DNA of 15,258 nt from JAFGKM01 sp964413825. Its GTDB lineage: Bacteria > Ratteibacteria > UBA8468 > B48-G9 > JAFGKM01. The stretch is taken from the NCBI GenBank assembly GCA_964413825.1, contig CAYPTS010000051.1, forward strand, positions 1-15,258. Reading direction: 5' to 3'. The notes beneath the pieces were generated by a model that had not been told where the DNA came from, ran no database searches, and saw only the letters and a program-made list of their open reading frames with translations. A program made the position numbers and the translations under genes. How positions within the stretch are numbered: the stretch's first letter is position 1; each line of letters starts with the position of its first letter. This document shows positions 6,241-12,078 of the stretch, one piece after another.

Positions 6241-7687
6241 AGCGGCTCCATTTAAGGTTGAGGTCGCGGGCGGCTTTTACCTCGTCGACCCTCTGCACCG
6301 GCGATGTTTCCGGCATTTCCGCAAATTTTTCAGGGTGCGTTTCCGCAAGGCGCGCGGCCGCCGTCATCTCCCCGATAAACTCGTCGATGGTATCCTTGCT
6401 TTCGGTCTCGGTCGGCTCAATCATGAGCGCTTCCTTCACGATTAGAGGGAAATAAACCGTGGGAGGGTGAATTCCTCTGTCTATGAGATACTTGGCTATG
6501 TCGAGAGCGCTGACACCTTTGTCCTTCTGGCGTTCGGCGGAAAATACGCACTCGTGCATGCACGGCCTGTCATACGGCAGTTTGTAGTACTCCTTAAGTT
6601 TTACCCTGACATAGTTGGCGTTGAGCACCGCCTTTTCAGCGGCATCAATCAGACCGGTTTTACCCAGGAGGAGAATGTACGCGTATGCCTTTACCAGAAC
6701 TCCAAAGTTGCCGTAAAAAGGCGCTATGTATCCTATAGAGTCCGGATAGTGGTAGTCCAGTCCGAAGGTGCCGTCGGTACGCATGACAACCTTGGATATG
6801 GGGAGAAAACGGCACAACTCCTCTTTGACCCCGACCGGACCCGCCCCGGGTCCGCCGCCGCCGTGGGGCGTGGCAAAGGTTTTATGGAGGTTCAGGTGCA
6901 CTATGTCGAATCCCACATCGCCGGGGCGCAGTTTCCCCAGTATGGCATTGAGGTTCGCCCCGTCGTAGTACATCAAAGCGTCCACGCCGTGCGCCGCCTC
7001 GCAGATTTCCTTTATCGCGGGGTTGAATATGCCAAGGGTGTTGGGACAGGTGAGCATCACGCCTGCAACTTCCGGAGTGAGGCGTTTTTTGTATTCATCA
7101 ATGTCCATAACCCCGGTACGGTCCGAAGGTATGACGATAACCTCGTAGCCGGCGATAGCCGCGCTGGCCGGGTTGGTGCCGTGCGAGGAATCGGGAACGA
7201 GGATGTATTTCTTTTTATTGCCCTTCGACCTGTGGTAGGCGGCGATGAGCATGGTGCCGGTCAGTTCCCCGTGGGCTCCGGCAAGCGGCTGCATGGTGAA
7301 TCCGTCCATGCCGGTAATCTCACACAGAAGTTTCTCCATGTTGTACAGGAGTTCAAGCGCTCCCTGGGTAAGTATGCCGCCGCCTAACAACTGGGGCTGT
7401 AAAGGATGCAGTTCCTCAAATCCCTGGATTTTCGCGCAGGACTCGGTGAACTTGGGATTGTACTTCATCGTGCAGGAGCCAAGCGGGTAAAAATTTGTAT
7501 CCACGCAAAAATTCCGGTTCGCCAGCGCGGTGAAGTGCCGCACCACGTCGAGTTCCGAAACCTCCGGAAGTTCAATCTCCGTATTCCTTTTCAGGTTCTC
7601 CGGAATGACTCCGGATACGGGCACGTCGCTCTTCTGTATTTTGAAACCCGTCCTGCCCGCACGCCCTTTTTCGAAAATCAGCCGCAT
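6167..7687 (-). CDS. gcvPB: Glycine dehydrogenase (decarboxylating) subunit 2
   Basis: This is the PLP-carrying half of the split P-protein, which decarboxylates glycine and loads the aminomethyl group on the lipoyl arm of GcvH. The family hallmarks are clear: NFYPLGSCTMKYNPK near residues 65-79, SSHGTNPASA at 167-176, and HLNLHKTFATPHGGGGPGAG at 264-283, in which Lys269 is the Schiff-base lysine. Homologues end near DEVKAARxxxLxW, here residues 468-480. The remaining 26 residues (481-506) contain the duplicated peptide PSPLRGED/PSTLRGED and are encoded by the hairpin repeat at 6167-6247. They are an acquired tail of no evident function. The ATG at 7687 has a good GGAGG site 7 bases upstream inside gcvPA, and the two genes overlap by 10 bases, matching equal production of the two subunits of the heterotetramer. 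Confidence 0.95.
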   Translation of the reverse strand: MRLIFEKGRAGRTGFKIQKSDVPVSGVIPENLKRNTEIELPEVSELDVVRHFTALANRNFCVDTNFYPLGSCTMKYNPKFTESCAKIQGFEELHPLQPQLLGGGILTQGALELLYNMEKLLCEITGMDGFTMQPLAGAHGELTGTMLIAAYHRSKGNKKKYILVPDSSHGTNPASAAIAGYEVIVIPSDRTGVMDIDEYKKRLTPEVAGVMLTCPNTLGIFNPAIKEICEAAHGVDALMYYDGANLNAILGKLRPGDVGFDIVHLNLHKTFATPHGGGGPGAGPVGVKEELCRFLPISKVVMRTDGTFGLDYHYPDSIGYIAPFYGNFGVLVKAYAYILLLGKTGLIDAAEKAVLNANYVRVKLKEYYKLPYDRPCMHECVFSAERQKDKGVSALDIAKYLIDRGIHPPTVYFPLIVKEALMIEPTETESKDTIDEFIGEMTAAARLAETHPEKFAEMPETSPVQRVDEVKAARDLNLKWSRSPVPSPLRGEDFPIVPSTLRGEDR

Positions 7688-9015
7688 AACACCGCCTCCA
7701 GACTCTCCGCAAATTTCGCTATATCCTCCTTGGTGCGCCGCTCGGTAACCGCGACAAGAAGATACCTATCCATGCCTTTATAGAACCTGCCCAGCGGGAA
7801 GCCGGGTATGAATCCCTTCGCAATCATTTTGTTGACCACCCCGTCCGCATTTTCCGGCAGTAGTACGGGAAACTCGTTGAACGTAGTTATGCCTTCCGGT
7901 ACCTGCACCCCGGGTATATCTTTCAGTTTACGTTTCGCAAACTCTGCCTTGTCGAGGTTGACCTGCGCCAGGTCCTTGAGCCCCTGCCTGCCGAGCAGGG
8001 AAAGGTATACCAGTGCGCGCAGGGCGCACAGCGACTCGTTGGAGCAGATGTTCGAGGTCGCCTTTTCCCTTCGGATGTGCTGTTCCCGCGCCTGAAGCGT
8101 CATCACGTAACCGTCCCTGCCCTTCCTGTCTACCGTCCTGCCGATAATCCTTCCCGGCATCTTCCTGACAAACTCTTTTTTCGCCGCCATGAACCCGAGA
8201 TACGGGCCCCCGAAAGAAAGAGGAATGCCAAGGCTCTGCCCCTCGCCCACGGCAATGTCAACGCCGGTCTCGCCCGGGGTTTTAAGAAGTCCCAGCGATA
8301 CCGGATACACCGACTCGATGACGACGATGCCTTTTTTATGCGCATGCTCGAGGATATCGGAGTAGTCGTCGACGCACCCGAAGAAATTAGGGTTTTGGAG
8401 TATAACGGCGGAGGTCTGCTCATCCATTTCTTGGTATATTTTTTCACGGTCGGCGCAAAGATTTTTCACGGGTATTTTCACGACGTCGAGAGAAAGGTTC
8501 GAGATATAGCACTGTATCATCGTCCAGTAGATAAGGTTGACGCCGGCATCAACGACTATCTTTCTCCTGCCGTTTATCCGCACCGCCATCATGCACGCTT
8601 CGTAAAGAGCGGTGCCGCCGTCGTAAAGCGATGCATTGGCAACGTCCATATCGGTAAGACTGCATATCGCGCTCTGATACTCGTATATCGCCTGAAGCCA
8701 TCCCTGTGACGCCTCCGGCTGGTAAGGCGTATATGCGGTGTAAAACTCCGGAAGCGACGAGACAGCATCTACGGCCGAGGGAATATAGTGGCTGTAAAAC
8801 CCCGCCCCGATAAAGTTCACCAGAGACGTCGAGTTTTTTGACGCGAGAAGGCGCATGTGGTTGACGACCTCGGCTTCCGACCTGCCCTCCGGGATGTCAA
8901 AGGATGCAGGTCTCATGTCCTGCGGAATGCAGGAAAACAGTTCACCGACGGACTTTATGCCTATGTCCGCGAGCATCTGCCTGATTTCTTCGTCGGTATG
9001 CGGCGTGTAGTTCAT
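7678..9015 (-). CDS. gcvPA: Glycine dehydrogenase (decarboxylating) subunit 1
   Basis: This is the N-terminal half of the two-part P-protein and pairs with GcvPB. The 445-residue length is normal for the family. Recognisable stretches include FIGAGFYSHYIPSAV, TAYTPYQPEASQGWLQ, ASLYDGGTALYEA, a central GEGQSLGIPLSFGGPYLGF loop, and REQHIRREKATSNICSNE, all typical of GcvPA. The fold is an aspartate-aminotransferase type without the PLP lysine, which is carried by GcvPB. The start ATG at 9015 gives the usual MNYTPHTDEEIRQML N-terminus. Its ribosome site is weak (GGA, 8 bases upstream), and the 71-base gap to gcvH contains a strong hairpin repeat, so its translation may be tuned separately from gcvH. 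It overlaps gcvPB by 10 bases. Confidence 0.95.
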   Translation of the reverse strand: MNYTPHTDEEIRQMLADIGIKSVGELFSCIPQDMRPASFDIPEGRSEAEVVNHMRLLASKNSTSLVNFIGAGFYSHYIPSAVDAVSSLPEFYTAYTPYQPEASQGWLQAIYEYQSAICSLTDMDVANASLYDGGTALYEACMMAVRINGRRKIVVDAGVNLIYWTMIQCYISNLSLDVVKIPVKNLCADREKIYQEMDEQTSAVILQNPNFFGCVDDYSDILEHAHKKGIVVIESVYPVSLGLLKTPGETGVDIAVGEGQSLGIPLSFGGPYLGFMAAKKEFVRKMPGRIIGRTVDRKGRDGYVMTLQAREQHIRREKATSNICSNESLCALRALVYLSLLGRQGLKDLAQVNLDKAEFAKRKLKDIPGVQVPEGITTFNEFPVLLPENADGVVNKMIAKGFIPGFPLGRFYKGMDRYLLVAVTERRTKEDIAKFAESLEAVLCG

Positions 9016-9030
9016 TTTAAAAGTCCATTA

Positions 9031-9070
9031 ACCCCTCGCCCTTTCGCTCTCCCCAAAGGGTAGAGCGAAA
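9031..9070. repeat. Hairpin repeat between gcvH and gcvPA
   Basis: TTTCGCTCT (9042-9050) pairs perfectly with AGAGCGAAA (9062-9070). Inside are a C/T mismatch (9051/9061), three C-G pairs and an AAA loop. The core CTCTCCCCnnAGGGTAGAG matches the copy at the gcvPB/lipM junction, including the same C/T mismatch. The flanking CCCTCGCCCTTT (9033-9044) recurs at the right edge of the window. In the operon message this is the strongest visible hairpin between two coding regions. Confidence 0.75.
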
Positions 9071-9086
9071 TATGGAGGAAATTATT

Positions 9087-9470
9087 TCAGAGGCCTTTGA
9101 CGTATTCTTCATACTTTTCCGGAGTCATCAGTTTGTCTTTCTCGCCTGGGTTTTCAATGCTGATTTTAACCAGCCACCCCATGTCATAGGGCGAGTTGTT
9201 AACGGTTTCAGGGGCGGCTGCTGCGCCTTCGTTTCCCTCGATTATCGTTCCCGACACCGGGCTGAATATGTCCGATGCGGCCTTAACGGATTCCACCGTG
9301 CCAAGCCGCTCAAACTGGGCAACCCTGGTGCCCGCGGGAGCAAATTCTACAAAAGTAATGTCGCCCAGTGTATGGACGGCATACTCCGTTATCCCGACGA
9401 TACCTTTGTCCCCCTCCAATTTCAGCCACTCATGCTCTTTCGTGTACAAAAGGTCTTTTCTCACTTCCAT
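9087..9470 (-). CDS. gcvH: Glycine cleavage system H protein
   Basis: GcvH is the lipoylated shuttle protein that carries the aminomethyl group between P, T and L proteins. The 127-residue product starts MEVRKDLLYTKEHEWL and contains ITEYAVHTLGDITFVEFAPAG. It then has ERLGTVESVKAASDIFSPVSG, in which Lys63 (in SVKA) is the lipoylation site. The C-terminal NNSPYDMGWLVKI is also standard. The frame is open to 9512, but ATG 9470 is preceded by AGGAGA 7 bases upstream and yields the canonical N-terminus, so the 14-residue extension is rejected. The start overlaps the end of gcvT by 10 bases. GcvH is the likely direct substrate of LipM and LipA encoded by the same operon. Confidence 0.96.
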   Translation of the reverse strand: MEVRKDLLYTKEHEWLKLEGDKGIVGITEYAVHTLGDITFVEFAPAGTRVAQFERLGTVESVKAASDIFSPVSGTIIEGNEGAAAAPETVNNSPYDMGWLVKISIENPGEKDKLMTPEKYEEYVKGL

Positions 9471-10537
9471 TGCAGTCTCTCCTTGAGTTGTTTTTTTGTT
9501 ACGACAAAACATTCCACCATTGTCCCGCCTTTTGTTCCAACCGACACAATCTTATCCTCGGGTATGCTCACGCCGGCGCGCACGTATGCGATTCCCATGC
9601 CCTTTTGCAGGCACGGGGAAAACGAACCGCTGGTGACAAATCCCGCGCTTTCCCCTCCGGCGAATATTTCGTAACCGTGCCTTGGAGCCTGTCTGGTGAG
9701 GGAAAGCAGAAAAACCATGTTTTTCAACGGTTCTCTCTCCCTTAGCGCATCCCTGCCCGTGAATTCATGCGCGAAATCCAGAAACTTTTCCATTCCCGCT
9801 TCAATGGGAGTAGTATCTTCGTCCAGGTCCTGACCGTAAAGCGGAAGTCCTGCCTCAAGGCGCAGGGTGTCCCTTGCGCCCAGTCCTGCCGGCTTTACCC
9901 GCCGGTCGGACAGGAGAGCGTCCCACGCCTTCATAGTTTTCTCTTTCGTTATATAAATCTCGTATCCTTTCCCGCCGGTATACCCGCTGAAACTGACTAT
10001 GCAGTCGCCGCCAAGCACCTTGTACGTTGCGAATGAATAAAAAGACAGCCCTGAGACATCAATCCCGAAAACCGCCCGCAGAACATCATCCGACAGGGGT
10101 CCCTGCACGTCTATCTTGTCGAGATGAGCGTCCGCATCTTCAAGCACGGCATTCTTTATTCCCGCGGCAATCCGGCTGAAATCCTTCTCCTTCGTGCCGG
10201 CGTTGGCCACAAGCATATAATCTTCATATCCGCAGGTGTAAACAACGGCATCGTCGATTATGCCGCCTTTTTCGTTAAGGATAAAACAGTAGCGGCACCT
10301 GCCCTGTTTGGCCTTGCCCGGGTCAGAGGTAATGAGGCGCCCCAATTCCCCGGCGGCGTCCTGACCCTTTACTGTGAATTTCGCCATATGCGAGGTATCG
10401 AATATTGAACAACTCTGCCTGCACCAGAGGTGCTCCTTCACAATGCCCTCATACTGTATCGGCATCGACCAGCCGGCAAATTCAACAAGCTTCGCTCCGG
10501 ACTTTTCATGCGCACCGTATAGAGAGGTCTTTTTCAT
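9461..10537 (-). CDS. gcvT: Aminomethyltransferase (glycine cleavage system T protein)
   Basis: GcvT moves the methylene carbon from aminomethyl-lipoyl GcvH to tetrahydrofolate, releasing ammonia. The 358 residues match normal family length. The N-terminus has LVEFAGWSMPIQYEGIVKEH. The catalytic-site stretch NEKGGIIDDAVVY puts an Asp pair at 95-96, one of which corresponds to the catalytic Asp of E. coli GcvT. VSFSGYTGGKGYEIY and LGARDTLRLEAGLPLYGQDL are folate-domain signatures, and the C-terminal GFVTSGSFSPCLQKGMGIAYV is the GCV_T C-terminal barrel. ATG 10537 gives the standard N-terminus but lacks a clear Shine-Dalgarno sequence. It is the first gene of the operon and lies divergent to the MATE gene. 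No glycine riboswitch is evident in the short upstream gap. Confidence 0.95.
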   Translation of the reverse strand: MKKTSLYGAHEKSGAKLVEFAGWSMPIQYEGIVKEHLWCRQSCSIFDTSHMAKFTVKGQDAAGELGRLITSDPGKAKQGRCRYCFILNEKGGIIDDAVVYTCGYEDYMLVANAGTKEKDFSRIAAGIKNAVLEDADAHLDKIDVQGPLSDDVLRAVFGIDVSGLSFYSFATYKVLGGDCIVSFSGYTGGKGYEIYITKEKTMKAWDALLSDRRVKPAGLGARDTLRLEAGLPLYGQDLDEDTTPIEAGMEKFLDFAHEFTGRDALREREPLKNMVFLLSLTRQAPRHGYEIFAGGESAGFVTSGSFSPCLQKGMGIAYVRAGVSIPEDKIVSVGTKGGTMVECFVVTKKQLKERLQWK

Positions 10538-10569
10538 GTCTATGATATTGACTGTAAATTACAATAAAT

Positions 10570-10599
10570 TTGCAGGAAGAGAAAGTCCGGTATTAAAAT
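10570..10599 (+). promoter_or_regulatory. Possible sigma70-type promoter for the MATE gene
   Basis: TTGCAG (10570-10575) and TAAAAT (10594-10599) are separated by 18 bases. Transcription would begin near 10606, just before the AAGGGAG purine stretch at 10609-10615. The gap to the divergent gcvT start is short, so the regulation of the two units may be linked. Confidence 0.35.
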
Positions 10600-10625
10600 A
10601 ACATATTTAAGGGAGTCGCGCAAAA

Positions 10626-10709
10626 ATGAAAATTGGAAGACAGAAAAACAATGTTGAGATTGCCGCGCATAATCCGCTCACAACAACAAGAACCGTCGGT
10701 TCGGGGTAA
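10626..10709 (+). CDS. Possible 27-residue leader frame overlapping the MATE start
   Basis: ATG 10626 opens a 27-codon frame ending in TAA at 10707-10709. AAGGGAG at 10609-10615 is the best ribosome site in the region and is spaced 10 bases from this ATG, better than from either MATE start candidate. The frame overlaps the first 59 bases of the MATE gene in a different phase. It could be a translated leader that feeds ribosomes to the MATE start, or merely chance. The peptide shows no recognisable motif. Confidence 0.2.
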   Translation: MKIGRQKNNVEIAAHNPLTTTRTVGSG

Positions 10710-12078
10710 AGAGTACAGGAAGATTCTTGTACTTGCTTTTCCGCTGATACTCAGCACAAGCGCATGGTCAGTACAGCACTTCGTGGACAGGATGTTTTTG
10801 TCATGGTATTCCGCGGAAGCGATTGCCGCATCAATGCCCGCAGGGCTTTTAAATTTCATGGTAACCAGCATTTTCATCGGTACCGCCTCTTTTGTCAGCA
10901 CCTTCGTTTCGCAGTACCACGGCTCCGGCCAGTTTGAAAAAATAGGCAGTATCATATGGCAAGGATTTTACATAGGCGTTATAGGCGGTCTGTTTATCCT
11001 TTTTCTGATTCCGTTCGCAGGGACGTTTTTTGATTTTGCGGGCCACCCTGAACTTATAAGACAGCACGAAACCTCCTATTTCAGCATCCTATGCCTTGGT
11101 GCCATGCCCACGATAGCGTCATCGTCTTTTGCGGGCTTTTTTTCCGGAAGAGGCAACCCGTGGCCGGTCATGTGGCTAAGTTTTTTTCAAACCGCGGCAA
11201 ACCTTTTGCTGGACTACTGCATGATTTTCGGCAGGTGGGGCTTCCCCGAGATGGGCATTGCAGGAGCGGGAATTGCAACCGTCGTATCCGCTTTCCTAAC
11301 GTTTTCCGCTTATCTCATCCTCCTGCATAGAAAATCCTTTGACACGGCTTTCGGCACGCTTAGGAACAAAAAGTTCGACCCGAAACTTTTCAAACGCCTC
11401 CTGCACTTCGGCCTGCCCAACGGAATGCAGATGTTTATCGACATTGTCGGCTTTTCTCTGTTCCTCCTGTTTGTCGGCAGGCTGGGGATACTGCCCCTTG
11501 CGGCGACCAACATCGCCTTCAATATAAACACTCTTGCGTTTATGCCCATGATAGGAATGGGAATGGCGGTCAGCATCCTTGTGGGGCAGAACCTCGGCAG
11601 AAACGACGCGGATGCGGCGGAAAGATGCGTCTATTCGGGATTCCACCTGACGTTCCTCTACATGGCGTTCATTGCATTCCTTTACGTCGCGGTGCCGGAC
11701 ATTTTTATCAGTCCGTTTACGCCGCGGGTGCACCCGGGGGATTTTGAAAAGATACATGCTATAGCGGTGGTACTGTTACGGTTTGTCGCTTTTTATTCGC
11801 TCTTCGACACGATGAACATCATATTCCTGTCGGCGCTCAAGGGCGCCGGCGATACACGCTATGTGATAAAAATAGTAACGCTGGTTTCGGTATTTGTTCT
11901 GGTAGTGCCGTCTTACGCGGTCATCATACTTCTCAACAAAAGCATTTATTCAGCGTGGTTCATAGCGACCGCCTACGTGACTGTACTCGGGTTTACTTTT
12001 CTCTTCAGATTTCTGAACGGCGGGTGGAAACACATAAGGGTTATAGAAAGAGTCGGGCAAAAACACACAGCGGTATGA
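10651..12078 (+). CDS. MATE-family efflux transporter (multidrug/toxin extrusion)
   Basis: The 475-residue inner-membrane protein has about twelve hydrophobic segments in two related halves, as in NorM/DinF-type MATE antiporters. These export cationic drugs or metabolites using Na+ or H+ gradients. Typical stretches are LVLAFPLILSTSAWSVQHFV, DRMFLSWYSAEAIAASMPAG, the mid-protein LLHFGLPNGMQMFID that opens the second half, and MIGMGMAVSILVGQNLG. The substrate cannot be predicted. The frame stays open upstream to a TTG at 10633. I chose ATG 10651, although its ribosome site (GGAAGA) is weak. The first codons (Met-Leu-Arg-Leu-Pro-Arg) coincide with a 16-base arm of the palindromic repeat seen at 4514-4529. 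The 3' end overlaps the oppositely oriented protease gene by 38 bases. Confidence 0.88.
   Translation: MLRLPRIIRSQQQEPSVRGKEYRKILVLAFPLILSTSAWSVQHFVDRMFLSWYSAEAIAASMPAGLLNFMVTSIFIGTASFVSTFVSQYHGSGQFEKIGSIIWQGFYIGVIGGLFILFLIPFAGTFFDFAGHPELIRQHETSYFSILCLGAMPTIASSSFAGFFSGRGNPWPVMWLSFFQTAANLLLDYCMIFGRWGFPEMGIAGAGIATVVSAFLTFSAYLILLHRKSFDTAFGTLRNKKFDPKLFKRLLHFGLPNGMQMFIDIVGFSLFLLFVGRLGILPLAATNIAFNINTLAFMPMIGMGMAVSILVGQNLGRNDADAAERCVYSGFHLTFLYMAFIAFLYVAVPDIFISPFTPRVHPGDFEKIHAIAVVLLRFVAFYSLFDTMNIIFLSALKGAGDTRYVIKIVTLVSVFVLVVPSYAVIILLNKSIYSAWFIATAYVTVLGFTFLFRFLNGGWKHIRVIERVGQKHTAV

Noticed and set aside
6200..8700. Long plus-strand frames across gcvPB and gcvPA
   Set aside because: They are antisense shadows of strongly conserved minus-strand genes, with no domain, ribosome site or signal of their own.
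9471..9512. 14-residue extension of gcvH
   Set aside because: The canonical GcvH N-terminus begins at 9470, with AGGAGA properly spaced. The extension lies entirely within gcvT coding sequence.
10538..10632. Glycine riboswitch or folate element upstream of gcvT
   Set aside because: The divergent gap is only about 95 bases and AT-rich. I see no paired aptamer-like helices or conserved purine core, and it is too short for a tandem glycine aptamer.
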